A stretch of DNA of 51,729 nucleotides from Lactobacillales bacterium (GCA_031261175.1 JAISJW010000011.1:1-51729), one strand, 5' to 3'. Numbered from the stretch's first letter, positions 32,203 through 42,513 are shown. Program-made: numbers and translations. Notes: a model not told the origin generated them from the letters alone.

Positions 32203-32240
32203 TGTAATAATTACGAGTAGATTTTGGGAGGATTTAGATT

Positions 32241-33290
32241 ATGGGTTTTAATGTGGCTGTTGTTGGAGCGACTGGGGCTGTTGGCGGAAAGATGATCGAG
32301 ATGCTTGAGGGCACGACACTTCCAATCGACAACGTGAAGTTACTTGCCTCGGCGCGTTCAGCAGGAAAAACTTTAGAGTTCAAAGGTGAAGAGTTAGTAA
32401 TCGAAGAATTGACGGAAGATTCGTTCACAGGTATCGACGTGGCATTGTTCAGTGCTGGTGGTGGAATTTCAGCGAAGTTCGCACCGGCGGCGGTAAAAGC
32501 GGGGGCAATTGTAATCGACAATACGAGTCATTTCCGGATGGATCCAAACACGCCTTTGGTGGTGCCGGAAGTTAATGCGCATGCGCTGAAAGGACACAAC
32601 GGAATCATCGCGAATCCGAACTGTTCAACGATTCAAATGATGGTGGCGTTAGAGCCAATCCGTCGCGCGTTTGGTTTGAGCCGGATTATCGTGTCAACTT
32701 ATCAAGCGGTATCAGGTGCTGGAGCACAAGCGATGGAAGAATTGAAAATTCAACTTAAAGATGCGATTCACGGAACGCCTTTAAATGAATTAGAAGCGAA
32801 TATTTTGCCTTGCGGAGGCGACAAAAAGCACTACCCACTTGCCTTCAACGCTTTAGCGCAAATCGATGTTTTCGCTGAAGATGACTACACTTATGAAGAG
32901 TGGAAAATGGTCAACGAAACGAAAAAAATCATGGAAGATGATTCGATCAAAGTCGCAGCGACTTGCGTACGCGTGCCCGTATTTAGCGGTCACTCGGAAT
33001 CAATCTACATCGAAGTTGAAAAAGACGGCGTTACAGCAGATGATATCAAACGCGTTTGTGCGGACTTCCCGGGCTTAGTCTTAGAGGATGACCCAGCGAA
33101 CCAAATCTACCCACAAGCGATCAACTCGCTTGGCCGTAAAGAAACTTTTGTCGGGCGCATTCGTCGCGACCTAGACGATCCAAAAGGTTTCCATTTGTGG
33201 TGCGTGAGCGACAACTTGCTTAAGGGAGCAGCTTGGAACTCGGTGCAAATTGCCGAACAAATGTATCAAGACGGACTTTTGAAAAAATAA
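32241..33290 (+). CDS. asd: Aspartate-semialdehyde dehydrogenase
   Basis: Makes aspartate semialdehyde, the branch point for lysine/diaminopimelate, threonine and methionine. 349 residues. N-terminal NADP-binding [14 protein letters not shown] near 9, active-site Cys in NPNCSTIQM near 130, [10 protein letters not shown] near 195 and the late [19 protein letters not shown] ribosome-binding site before ATG 32241. Followed 12 nt later by dapA, giving two consecutive lysine-pathway steps. Confidence 0.95.
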   Translation: MGFNVAVVGATGAVGGKMIEMLEGTTLPIDNVKLLASARSAGKTLEFKGEELVIEELTEDSFTGIDVALFSAGGGISAKFAPAAVKAGAIVIDNTSHFRMDPNTPLVVPEVNAHALKGHNGIIANPNCSTIQMMVALEPIRRAFGLSRIIVSTYQAVSGAGAQAMEELKIQLKDAIHGTPLNELEANILPCGGDKKHYPLAFNALAQIDVFAEDDYTYEEWKMVNETKKIMEDDSIKVAATCVRVPVFSGHSESIYIEVEKDGVTADDIKRVCADFPGLVLEDDPANQIYPQAINSLGRKETFVGRIRRDLDDPKGFHLWCVSDNLLKGAAWNSVQIAEQMYQDGLLKK

Positions 33291-33302
33291 GAGGATAAAG
33301 AA

Positions 33303-34175
33303 ATGCCATTAGAAAATGTGAAAATTATTACAGCGATGGTGACGCCTTTCAATGAGGATGGCACGATTGCGTTTCATAAATTAGGGGAAATCGTTGAGCA
33401 TTTACTTGCCAACAAAACCGATGCAATCATCCTTGCGGGGACGACAGGTGAGTCGCCAACGCTGACCCACGAGGAAGAATTTATGATGTTCAACGAGGTT
33501 ATTCGCCTTGTCGACGGGCGCGTTCCGCTGATCTGCGGCGTCGGGACCAACGACACGCGCGACTCGGTCGAATTCGTCAAAAAAGTCTCGCAAGTCAAAG
33601 GCATCGCGGCCGGCCTTGCGGTCGTGCCTTACTACAACAAACCTTCGCAAGCGGGCTTGCTCGGCCACTTCTCGGCAATTGCTGAAGCCAGTGACTTGCC
33701 AATCATTTTATACAACGTGCCAGGGCGCACGGTGGTCAGCCTCGACGTCGACACAACTTTGGAGCTTGCAAAGCACCCGAACATCATCGCGACAAAAGAA
33801 TGCGGGGGACTCGGGGCGATTAGCGAGTTAGTCGAAGGCGCACCTGATGGATTCCGCGTCTACACGGGAAATGACGACGAAGCGTTTGCGTCATACTGCA
33901 TCGGCTGCGACGGTGTGGTATCGGTTGCGAGCCACTTGTTCGGAAACGAAACAGCTGAAATGTTCGCGAAAGTCGACGCTGGCGAAATAAAAGCGGCGGC
34001 GGCAATTCAACGCAAATTATTACCAAAACAAAATGCACTATTTATGTATCCATCTCCAGCACCCGTTAAAGCGGGCTTGAACGACTTAGGAGTGGAAGTG
34101 GGCGGACTGCGTCTGCCTTTAGTGGCGCTTAACGACACGCAGCGTGCTGAAGTGTTAGACATTTTTAAGAAATGA
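33303..34175 (+). CDS. dapA: 4-Hydroxy-tetrahydrodipicolinate synthase
   Basis: Condenses pyruvate with aspartate semialdehyde, the first committed step to diaminopimelate and lysine. 290 residues, normal for the family. GTTGESPTLTHEE near residue 41, the Tyr of ILYNVPGRT near 133 and the Schiff-base Lys in IATKECGG near 161 are present. Ribosome-binding site AGAGGATAAAG; it is in one run with asd and the RNase J2 gene (7-nt gap). Confidence 0.96.
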   Translation: MPLENVKIITAMVTPFNEDGTIAFHKLGEIVEHLLANKTDAIILAGTTGESPTLTHEEEFMMFNEVIRLVDGRVPLICGVGTNDTRDSVEFVKKVSQVKGIAAGLAVVPYYNKPSQAGLLGHFSAIAEASDLPIILYNVPGRTVVSLDVDTTLELAKHPNIIATKECGGLGAISELVEGAPDGFRVYTGNDDEAFASYCIGCDGVVSVASHLFGNETAEMFAKVDAGEIKAAAAIQRKLLPKQNALFMYPSPAPVKAGLNDLGVEVGGLRLPLVALNDTQRAEVLDIFKK

Positions 34176-34182
34176 GGAAAAA

Positions 34183-35856
34183 TTGAAAAATATTAAAATA
34201 ATTCCACTCGGCGGACTGCGCGAGAGTGGGAAGAATATGTATATCGTTGAAATCAACGATGACATCTACATCTTAGACGTTGGGTTCCGCTATCCCGAAA
34301 ACGATATGCTTGGAATCGACGTTGTCATCCCTGAGTTCACTTACTTAGAAGAAAATGCACACAAAATCGCAGGTGTCTTCTTGACTCACGGGCACCCCGA
34401 CGCTATGGGCGCGCTACCTTACTTCTTGTCGAAGTTCGACGTGCCGGTCTTCGGAACGGAACTTACAATCGAATTGGCTAAATTCTTAGTCAGCGAAAAC
34501 GAAGAGTCAGCAGGCTTCGACGACTTTCATGTGATCAACGCAAACTCGAACATCGAATTCGAAAACGTCAACATCAGCTTCTTTGCGACGACTCACTCAA
34601 TCCCTGACGGCTTAGGAATCGTCATCGAAACCGAGCAAGGTTCGATCGTCTACACCGGCGACTTCAAGTTCGACATGGGCGCGACAAGCGGCTACGAAAC
34701 GGACTTCGCACGATTAGTCGAAATCGGAAACAAGGGCGTTTTGGCATTATTGAGCGACTCGAGTAACGCCGAAGTGCGCGAACAATTGGCAAGTGAAATC
34801 GAAGCCGGCGAAGTTGTCGCTGACACGATCGCTAACTGGGAAGGCCGTATCATCGTGGCCTGCGTTGCGAGCAACTTGCAACGGGTTGAGCAAATCATCA
34901 ACGGCGCTTATAAAGCAGGACGCAAAATCGTGTTGTCTTCAACCGATTTAGAAAAAATCGTCCGCACGGCAATTCGCCTGAACAAACTAAATATTCCGGC
35001 TGACATCAATTTTGTTTCGCCGAAAAATATCCGTAAAATTCCTGACAATGAATTATTAGTTCTAGAAACAGGACGGATGGGTGAGCCGCTTAAAACGTTG
35101 CAACGCATGGCTAATCAAACGAATCGCCTTTTGAGCATTAAAGAGGGCGACTTAGTTTACATCACAACTTCGCCAAACTCAAGTATGGAAACAGTCGTGT
35201 TCAAAACTGAAGATATGGTTTACCGCGCAGGTGGCGTGACAAAACACGTCAACGACGACGTTCGCGTCAGCGGACACGCAACAGCCAACGATTTAAAACT
35301 GTTAATTAAATTATTGAAACCGCAAAACTTGATTCCAATCGGCGGCGAATACCGCGAGTTAATTGCCCACGCTAAATTGGGCCGCGAATCAGGCTTAGCG
35401 AAAAATCACATCGTCACAGCAACGAATGGTGACGTGATCGAAACCGACGTCAAAGAAGGGGTTTCGCTTGCCGGATCTGTGCCAGCAGCCTCGCTAATGA
35501 TCGACGGAATCGGCTCGAGCGATATCGGAAATGTCGTCTTGAACGACCGCCGCATGCTCAGCGAGGATGGCGTGTTTGTGGCAATTGCCACGATTAATCG
35601 CCGCGAGAAAAAGATTGTCGCGTCCCCTGTTATCAATTCGCGTGGCTTCGTCTATGCGAAAGCGAGCCGCGAGCTTCTGAACGAAAGTTCAGTTCTTGTG
35701 AAAGAAACAATCGAAAAATATCTGACTAAAGATGACTTTGAATGGGGTAAAATCAAGAGCGACGTGCGCGACGCGCTTGGGAAATACCTGTTCAACGAAA
35801 CTAAACGACGCCCGGTGATCCTTCCGATTATCATGGAGTCGAAAAATATCAAATAA
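34183..35856 (+). CDS. rnjB: RNase J2 (catalytically degenerate RNase J paralogue)
   Basis: 557-residue metallo-beta-lactamase/beta-CASP protein that pairs with RNase J1 in mRNA decay and rRNA maturation. The metal motif reads LTHGHPDAMGALPY near residue 65: the His after the Asp (HxHxDH in RNase J1) is replaced by Ala, as in other J2 proteins, so activity is probably weak and the role structural. SDSSNAE near 189, the beta-CASP segment, TGRMGEP near 297 and SGHATAND near 364 follow. TTG start with GAGGAAAA just before. The following gene is separated by a nested hairpin. Confidence 0.9.
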   Translation: MKNIKIIPLGGLRESGKNMYIVEINDDIYILDVGFRYPENDMLGIDVVIPEFTYLEENAHKIAGVFLTHGHPDAMGALPYFLSKFDVPVFGTELTIELAKFLVSENEESAGFDDFHVINANSNIEFENVNISFFATTHSIPDGLGIVIETEQGSIVYTGDFKFDMGATSGYETDFARLVEIGNKGVLALLSDSSNAEVREQLASEIEAGEVVADTIANWEGRIIVACVASNLQRVEQIINGAYKAGRKIVLSSTDLEKIVRTAIRLNKLNIPADINFVSPKNIRKIPDNELLVLETGRMGEPLKTLQRMANQTNRLLSIKEGDLVYITTSPNSSMETVVFKTEDMVYRAGGVTKHVNDDVRVSGHATANDLKLLIKLLKPQNLIPIGGEYRELIAHAKLGRESGLAKNHIVTATNGDVIETDVKEGVSLAGSVPAASLMIDGIGSSDIGNVVLNDRRMLSEDGVFVAIATINRREKKIVASPVINSRGFVYAKASRELLNESSVLVKETIEKYLTKDDFEWGKIKSDVRDALGKYLFNETKRRPVILPIIMESKNIK

Positions 35857-35863
35857 GTAAGGT

Positions 35864-35976
35864 GTAAAATTTGTCAATCTAGAAAGCGACGGCTACGGCA
35901 CGTAACACATCGTTTACGTGGTCGAACCTGTTCGACCGATGTGTTATGTCGGGAGGAGCTTTCTGACAAATTTTAC
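35864..35976 (+). promoter_or_regulatory. 113-nt nested inverted repeat ahead of der
   Basis: Exact 13-bp outer arms GTAAAATTTGTCA / TGACAAATTTTAC, then AGAAAGC / GCTTTCT, then ACGTAACACATCG / CGATGTGTTATGT (G-U or mismatch at one place) and a perfect tip GGTCGAAC-CT-GTTCGACC. It begins 8 nt after the RNase J2 stop codon and ends 21 nt before the der ATG. No T-run follows, so it could be an mRNA processing or decay element, or a regulatory leader. Confidence 0.7.
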
Positions 35977-35997
35977 CCGTCAAAAAAGGAAGTAAAA

Positions 35998-37308
35998 ATG
36001 GCTAAACCTGTAATAGCAATTGTAGGCCGACCAAATGTGGGCAAGTCAACCGTCTTCAACAGGTTGGCAGGGGAGCGAATCTCCATCGTCGAGGACATCC
36101 CCGGCGTAACGCGTGATCGGATTTACGCAGGCAGCGAGTGGCTTGGCCGCGAGTTCGCCATCATCGACACCGGCGGAATCGACACCGTCGATTTGCCTTT
36201 CAACGAACAGATAAAAACTCAAGCCGAGGTGGCAATTGAAGAGGCCGATGTAGTGTTGGCAGTCGTCGATGGCACTTATGGCGTGACTGATGCTGATGAA
36301 TACGTCGCAAAAATCTTGCAACGTTCTAAAAAGCCGGTCGTTTTAGTTGTCAATAAAGTCGATAACCCAGAACGTCGTAACGAAATCTACGAATTTTATT
36401 CTTTGGGGTTGGGCGATCCAATTCCCGTTTCGGCAACGCACGGAATCGGCTTCGGTGACGTGTTAGACGAAGCGTTTAAACACTTGCCAGAATCTGATGA
36501 AGAGGAGGAAGATGACTCGATCAAGTTCGCGTTCATCGGACGTCCTAACGTCGGCAAATCATCGCTAATCAACGCATTGTTAGGTGAAGAACGAGTTATC
36601 GTTTCGAGCATCGAAGGCACGACGCGGGACGCCATCGATACGGACTTCGTCGATGAAGAAGGCACAAAATTCAAGATGATCGACACGGCCGGCATGCGCA
36701 AACGTGGTAAGGTCTACGAAAACACCGAAAAATATTCAGTGATGCGCTCAATGCGCGCCATCGAACGCGCTGACGTCGTCTTAATGGTAATCGACGCTGA
36801 AACTGGTATTCGCGATCAGGACCGCCATGTTGCGGGATTTGCCCACGAAGCTGGTAAAGGGGTTATCATTTGCGTTAACAAATGGGACGCACTCGAAAAA
36901 GATAACGATACGATGAAGGATTTCGAAGCTGAGATTCGCGAAACGTTTAAATATCTGCACTATGCGCCGATTATTTACGTGAGCGCTTTGACTGGTCAAC
37001 GTCTGAAACAGATTCCGGAAATCGTGAAGGAAGTAAGTTTCAATCAAAGCCTACGTATTCCGTCTAGCGTCTTAAATGACGTGATTATGGATGCGGTAGC
37101 GATCAATCCGACGCCGACCGATAAAGGTAAACGCTTGAAGATTTTCTATTCAACGCAAGTTGCGATCAAACCGCCAACATTTGTGGTCTTCGTCAATGAA
37201 GAAGAGCTTTTACACTTCTCTTACGCACGCTTTATCGAAAATCAAATCCGTAAAGCCTTCACTTTCGAAGGAACACCAATCCGCGTTATCGCACGCAAAC
37301 GAAAATAA
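35998..37308 (+). CDS. der: GTPase Der (EngA), 50S ribosome assembly
   Basis: Essential tandem-GTPase for 50S subunit assembly. 436 residues. Two G domains with GRPNVGKS at about residue 9 and again near 182, each with DTGG/DTAGM switch II and NKVD/NKWD motifs, then a KH-like C-terminal domain ending [11 protein letters not shown] 35998 is set by AAAAAGGAAG; upstream extension would run into the hairpin. Confidence 0.97.
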   Translation: MAKPVIAIVGRPNVGKSTVFNRLAGERISIVEDIPGVTRDRIYAGSEWLGREFAIIDTGGIDTVDLPFNEQIKTQAEVAIEEADVVLAVVDGTYGVTDADEYVAKILQRSKKPVVLVVNKVDNPERRNEIYEFYSLGLGDPIPVSATHGIGFGDVLDEAFKHLPESDEEEEDDSIKFAFIGRPNVGKSSLINALLGEERVIVSSIEGTTRDAIDTDFVDEEGTKFKMIDTAGMRKRGKVYENTEKYSVMRSMRAIERADVVLMVIDAETGIRDQDRHVAGFAHEAGKGVIICVNKWDALEKDNDTMKDFEAEIRETFKYLHYAPIIYVSALTGQRLKQIPEIVKEVSFNQSLRIPSSVLNDVIMDAVAINPTPTDKGKRLKIFYSTQVAIKPPTFVVFVNEEELLHFSYARFIENQIRKAFTFEGTPIRVIARKRK

Positions 37309-37324
37309 AATATATTGTAGAAAT

Positions 37325-37354
37325 GGCTGCTCAAATTTGAGTAGCCTTTTTTTT
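37325..37354 (+). terminator. Terminator of der
   Basis: GGCTGCTCAAA / TTTGAGTAGCC stem followed by eight T. Confidence 0.92.
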
Positions 37355-37524
37355 GTGCGAACGGGGTGAAAAGCTCAAACAAAAAACTTGCAACTATTGC
37401 AAGAAAAACAAAGTTTCGGAAGTTTTTGAAATACAACCTTAAGCGAAATTTACCAAAAATACAAGAAAGCACGTTAAAACGACTATTTGAGCAGAAAAAG
37501 TATTGATTGTGCTACTATTATGGA

Positions 37525-37547
37525 GTATTCGAAATCACCTCGAATAC
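37525..37547 (+). promoter_or_regulatory. Candidate competence-promoter palindrome ahead of comFA
   Basis: Perfect 8-bp inverted repeat GTATTCGA-N7-TCGAATAC, about 100 nt before the comFA start. Its right half contains CGAATA, the core of the streptococcal ComX (SigX) box TACGAATA, though the two preceding bases differ. The intergenic region (37355-37649) also holds a CTTGCAA/TTGCAAG hairpin near 37389, a GGTGG/CCACC hairpin near 37605-37624 that contains a 7-mer copy, and the comFA ribosome-binding site AGAGGT. Assignment as a regulated competence promoter is tentative. Confidence 0.35.
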
Positions 37548-37649
37548 CGTACATATATTCCCTTTTACGGCGAGGAAAGTTTATTTATTAGCCGAACCAA
37601 GAGTTGGTGGTACACTTGCCACCACTCGATTTTTTTAGAGGTAAACCAA

Positions 37650-38999
37650 ATGAATTTAGATAAATTAATAGGGCGCAGGCTTTTGACGAAGGAGCTCGAC
37701 GACAAGAGTGTCAAGGACTTGCCGTTTGTGAACACGATGCCTGCGATGATTAAAATCAACGGCGAATATAAATGTATGCGTTGCGATTCGCTGATCGATA
37801 AGGGCACGAAAACTTTTGATCCAATCCGAAAAAAATATTTTTATTACTGCGACAACTGCATCCAGATGAACCGGGTCGATAGCGATGAACACCTTTTCCA
37901 CATCAAGGAAGAAGACGTTTTGCGCGAGGCGCCAACCGATAAAATTCTAACCTGGAAAGGCAAGTTAACGCCCGGCCAAGAGAAAATTTCGAACGAACTT
38001 CTTGAGACTTATCAAAAGCGCGAAGACCTGTTAGTCCACGCAGTGACCGGAGCTGGAAAGACGGAAATGTTGTTCGCAGTAATTGCCCAAGCTTTGAAAG
38101 AAGGGGCGAGAGTTGGAATTGCGAGTCCGCGGATTGACGTGTGTCTCGAACTGTTTCCGAGGATTGAGGAGGCGTTTAGCACGACTGATGCACAGCTGTT
38201 GTATGGCGGTCAGACCGAGGATTACAGATATACGCCGCTCGTGGTAGCGACGACACATCAACTGCTGAGATTTTATCAGGCGTTCGATTTGCTGATAATT
38301 GATGAGGTCGACAGCTTCCCCTATGCGTATGATCCGAGCCTGAATTTTGCTGCGAAAAATGTGGTCAGAACGGACGGTTGCACCGTGTTTTTAAGTGCAA
38401 CACCGAACGCGCAGGTGATGAGTGATGTGGCAAGCGGCAAAACGAAACGCACGATTTTAAGCGCACGATATCATAAACATGCGCTCGTTGTGCCGAAATT
38501 TATTTTCTCGAATAAATTACGAGAGACGATAAATGATGGGTCAATTCCGAGATCGCTAGCTAAAAACATCGAAAAATTCAGGCAGGAAAAATGGCCGCTT
38601 TTAATATTTTGTGGGGAGATAAAATTGATGGAAAAATTAGAAAAAATATTAAATAAAAAATACCCAGGCGAAATAAAATCGGTCCATGCTGGCTCAAGCG
38701 ATCGCAAGGAAATCGTCGAAGAAATGCGCCGCGGCGAAGTGAAAATTCTGCTGACGACAACGATTTTAGAACGAGGTGTAACTTTCACGGGCGTCAACGT
38801 TATCGTCCTCGAAAGCAATCATAGGGTCTTCAATTCCTCATCACTCGTGCAAATTAGCGGGCGGGTTGGGCGCAAAGTTGAGCGCTACGATGGCGAGGTG
38901 CTTTTCATCCACGACGGCGTGTCGGAGGCGATGAAACTTGCCCGAAAAGAGATTGTCGAAATGAATAATTTAGCGAGAAAAGAGAGGTTGATTGGATGA
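37650..38999 (+). CDS. comFA: ComFA, DNA-uptake ATPase
   Basis: DEAD-box-like, membrane-associated ATPase that helps pull single-stranded DNA through ComEC during natural transformation. 449 residues. A four-Cys zinc finger (Cys42, Cys45, Cys67, Cys70), Walker A GAGKT at 134-138, DEVD in IIDEVDSF near 219, the SATP motif in FLSATP near 251 and a helicase C-terminal domain with ILERGVTFTGVNVIVLE near 375 and QISGRVGRK near 403. ATG 37650 follows AGAGGT. It overlaps comFC by 4 nt (ATGA). Apparently intact, so a functional competence system elsewhere in the genome is likely. Confidence 0.93.
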   Translation: MNLDKLIGRRLLTKELDDKSVKDLPFVNTMPAMIKINGEYKCMRCDSLIDKGTKTFDPIRKKYFYYCDNCIQMNRVDSDEHLFHIKEEDVLREAPTDKILTWKGKLTPGQEKISNELLETYQKREDLLVHAVTGAGKTEMLFAVIAQALKEGARVGIASPRIDVCLELFPRIEEAFSTTDAQLLYGGQTEDYRYTPLVVATTHQLLRFYQAFDLLIIDEVDSFPYAYDPSLNFAAKNVVRTDGCTVFLSATPNAQVMSDVASGKTKRTILSARYHKHALVVPKFIFSNKLRETINDGSIPRSLAKNIEKFRQEKWPLLIFCGEIKLMEKLEKILNKKYPGEIKSVHAGSSDRKEIVEEMRRGEVKILLTTTILERGVTFTGVNVIVLESNHRVFNSSSLVQISGRVGRKVERYDGEVLFIHDGVSEAMKLARKEIVEMNNLARKERLIG

Positions 39000-39685
39000 G
39001 TGCAAAGTGTGCGATGTGCGGGAAGCAGGTGGCAAGTGGGCTAACGCTGCGTAAGTTTTTTGATTTTAGAAATCGCGAGGAGGAGATTTGCGATGAATGT
39101 AAGGGCGGGGTGGTAAAGCTCGTTGGGAGCTCAGCGAATTGCAATTTTTGTTTGGCGTCGCTGCTCGATATCGAAAAGGACGATCAGATTTGCTTGCAGT
39201 GCAAGCGGCGAAAGGCGTTGTTCGTGCATCATCCGATTTTTATCTATACGGAAAAGTTGAAAGATTTTTTTGAGCGATATAAGTTTTTAGGCGACGCGAA
39301 GTTGGCGCGGGTGTTCCGGGATGCTCTCAGGGAGCGATTTGGCGAGTTTGATGACTTCGTCGTTGTGCCGGTTCCGTCGGACTATAATCGACTGAGACAG
39401 CGACGTTTTTCGCCGGTTGAATTGCTTTTGCAGGAGGCCGGAGTGAGGTACGTTAATTGCCTACAGAAGTTGAATTCGAGCGCGAAGCAGTCGGATAAAT
39501 CGCTTGATGAACGTTGGAAAAACGATGGTGAATATGCGTTTTCGCAAGACTATATCGATGATATCAAGGATAAAAAAGTTGTGATTTTTGATGATGTGAT
39601 GACGACCGGTTCGACGATCGACAAGTGCGCTCAGACAATGATCGGCTACGTCAAAGAGATGGTCAGCATCAGTTTGGCGCGGTAG
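38996..39685 (+). CDS. comFC: ComFC phosphoribosyltransferase-like competence protein
   Basis: Partner of ComFA in DNA uptake. 229 residues. N-terminal zinc-ribbon cysteines in several CxxC pairs (CAMC, CDEC, CNFC, CLQC) and a phosphoribosyltransferase fold with VVIFDDVMTTGSTID near residue 198 and VVPVPSDYNRLRQRRF near 123. Coupled to comFA through ATGA. Confidence 0.92.
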   Translation: MSAKCAMCGKQVASGLTLRKFFDFRNREEEICDECKGGVVKLVGSSANCNFCLASLLDIEKDDQICLQCKRRKALFVHHPIFIYTEKLKDFFERYKFLGDAKLARVFRDALRERFGEFDDFVVVPVPSDYNRLRQRRFSPVELLLQEAGVRYVNCLQKLNSSAKQSDKSLDERWKNDGEYAFSQDYIDDIKDKKVVIFDDVMTTGSTIDKCAQTMIGYVKEMVSISLAR

Positions 39686-39692
39686 ATGCGGA

Positions 39693-39721
39693 TTGAAAAA
39701 ACAGGCGAAAAATGTTATAAT
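39693..39721 (+). promoter_or_regulatory. Consensus promoter very close to the next start codon
   Basis: TTGAAA at 39693-39698, 17-bp spacer, TATAAT at 39716-39721. The start codon is at 39733, so the expected start site (about 39728) leaves only a few untranslated bases and would exclude most of the AGGAGG. Confidence 0.6.
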
Positions 39722-39732
39722 TAGGAGGTAAT

Positions 39733-40098
39733 ATGCACTTATTTAAACGAGTGAAAACAAGTAGAGATACCGCAAAACATCTGATTGCTAAGGGTTGGAA
39801 ATTTGATTGGTCTAGCGCGCAAAGCGCTAAAACTTTGAATGTTGCTTTAGAAAATAACGGGCTGTTAGCTGGGTTAGTTGATTTCGAAAGAGTGCGAAAA
39901 GATAAATTTAATTTCATCCATAAAATAGAAGTTTCGCCTGATAATTTTGGGAAGAATAAGCGAATTGAGGCGGGTGGAATTTTACTTGCCTTCGTTGCGG
40001 ATGATTCGTTTCATCAGGGATATGAAGGATTCGTCGTGTTTAATAGCAAGTCGAATTTAGTTAACATTATAAGCAAAAATACGGGGCGAAGCAAATAA
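39733..40098 (+). CDS. Small GNAT-like protein of unknown function
   Basis: 121 residues. The order of segments (VALENNGLLAGLVDFER, then KIEVSPDNFGKN, then a buried LLAFVADDSFHQGYEGFVVF and SKSNLVNII) resembles compact GNAT folds in which a P-x-N-x-G acetyl-CoA-contact step is followed by a central strand. This is a resemblance only: an unambiguous Q/R-x-x-G-x-G/A acetyl-CoA loop is missing. It follows comFC with its own promoter and is followed by a second small gene. A 7-mer lies at 39984. Confidence 0.55.
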   Translation: MHLFKRVKTSRDTAKHLIAKGWKFDWSSAQSAKTLNVALENNGLLAGLVDFERVRKDKFNFIHKIEVSPDNFGKNKRIEAGGILLAFVADDSFHQGYEGFVVFNSKSNLVNIISKNTGRSK

Positions 40099-40170
40099 CC
40101 CGAGATCGATTGTATTTCGATACTGCGGCAAGTAATAAATTAATAAATGATTATTTAAAGGAGTTTTAAA

Positions 40171-40428
40171 ATGGGAAGATTAAGCGAACAATATTTTTTT
40201 CCACCGAGATTTAACGTTGAATACAGAAACAAGGAAATGCTGAATTTAGCTAAAGAATTAGGGCGTCCTTTAACTGATGAGGAATCTAGAAATTTCATCA
40301 CGGGAATCCATCGCAATCATTATTATGATAACGAATTGGAAGACCTTTATGAAGTGGTTGTAAAAGACGGGCAAGTAGTTATAGGCGAGAAAATAGTCGA
40401 AAACAAAGAAAATACTGAAGCGGCGTAA
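40171..40428 (+). CDS. Small acidic protein of unknown function
   Basis: 85 residues, acidic, with a conserved-looking start RLSEQYFFPPRFNVEYRN, a central TDEESRNFITGIHRNHYYDN and an acidic tail. No signal or membrane segment. AAAGGAGTTTTAAA is a strong ribosome-binding site. The two small genes 39733 and 40171 could form a two-gene module (for example modifier and partner), but there is no direct evidence. Confidence 0.6.
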   Translation: MGRLSEQYFFPPRFNVEYRNKEMLNLAKELGRPLTDEESRNFITGIHRNHYYDNELEDLYEVVVKDGQVVIGEKIVENKENTEAA

Positions 40429-40442
40429 CGAAAAGGTTGAGT

Positions 40443-41165
40443 ATGAAAATTGGATTAGTGGTGGCCGGAATGGTCGATAATGATGTGAATCAGCAGCTTT
40501 GTGAGTTGGAAAAGTGTCTTACGAACTCGGACGTGGATTTGCTCTGTTTCGGCGAGAGTTTTCTGCAAGGCTTCGATGGTCTGACGTGGGATTATAAGAC
40601 GGATTTGAAGCGGGCTTTGACACTTGATTCTGCAGAGATTTTAGCGGTGCGCGAGCTTGCGGTAAAGTATAAAACGGCGCTGAGTTTCGGTTTCATTATG
40701 CGCGAGGATAATGATTTGTACAGCGTGAATTTGGTCGTTGATGCTCGTGGAGATGTGGTCGATTTGTTCAAGCGGGTCAGCACAGGTTGGAAAGAGAAAA
40801 TTGCCGATGAGCACTACAAAGAGGGCGATAAGTTCCACACCTTTGAGTTCGCAGGCAAGACAATCGCGACAGCTATTTGTGGCGACCTTTGGACTCTGGG
40901 ACGAGTTGAGGAAATGGCTTCGCTTAAGCCAGATATCGTTTTGTGGCCTTTGTATATTGACTATTCGGTTAAGGTTTGGAATGATTCTGAACTTTATGAA
41001 TATGCAAACGAGGTTGCGAGGGTTGAAGCACCGGTGCTGATGATAAATAGTTTTAATACCGAGTATGAAGGAGCGCAAGGCGGAGCCTATCAATTCCGCT
41101 ACGGTCGCGTGTTAGATGCACTTGACCCCGGAGAGTCCGGGATACTTGTGGTCGAGATTGATTGA
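40443..41165 (+). CDS. Carbon-nitrogen hydrolase (nitrilase superfamily)
   Basis: 240-residue amidase-fold enzyme with the full triad: Glu in CFGESFLQG near residue 39, Lys in DLFKRVSTGWKE near 110 and Cys in TAICGDLW near 145. Which amide it cleaves is not readable (omega-amidase, N-carbamoylputrescine-type and NIT-like are all possible). ATG 40443 follows AAGGTTGAG. A terminator-like AAGCAC / GTGCTT stem follows. Confidence 0.82.
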   Translation: MKIGLVVAGMVDNDVNQQLCELEKCLTNSDVDLLCFGESFLQGFDGLTWDYKTDLKRALTLDSAEILAVRELAVKYKTALSFGFIMREDNDLYSVNLVVDARGDVVDLFKRVSTGWKEKIADEHYKEGDKFHTFEFAGKTIATAICGDLWTLGRVEEMASLKPDIVLWPLYIDYSVKVWNDSELYEYANEVARVEAPVLMINSFNTEYEGAQGGAYQFRYGRVLDALDPGESGILVVEID

Positions 41166-41180
41166 AAAAACACAGAAAAT

Positions 41181-41213
41181 AAGCACATCGATAGTAAAGT
41201 CGGGTGCTTTTTG
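41181..41213 (+). terminator. Terminator of the C-N hydrolase gene
   Basis: AAGCAC...GTGCTT stem with a long loop followed by TTTTTG; moderate strength. Confidence 0.55.
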
Positions 41214-41227
41214 TTTGGCTAAAAATT

Positions 41228-41302
41228 CCTAATCGTTTTTAACGCGATTTTATCGCAATTCAGGCCTCGAAATGCGACAAAAACGGCTTAAAAACGATTA
41301 GA
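41228..41302. repeat. Long intergenic hairpin, family 1, reversed orientation
   Basis: CCTAATCG...CGATTAG ends; the apex reads ATTCAGGCCTCGAAAT, which is the reverse complement of the ATTTCGAGGxCTGAAT type seen at 27803, and the CGCG/GCCG asymmetry is also on the opposite arm. So this copy lies in the opposite direction. Confidence 0.85.
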
Positions 41303-41340
41303 AGATTTTACACAGCTCTTAATCGGGGCTTCGTCCTTAA

Positions 41341-42513
<1,173 letters not shown>

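Noticed and set aside
32203..32240. Lysine riboswitch ahead of asd-dapA
   Set aside because: The space between promoter and start is far too short for one.
5271..41302. CRISPR array
   Set aside because: The repeated elements are separate, self-complementary, in different intergenic places and not regularly spaced; no cas gene is present.
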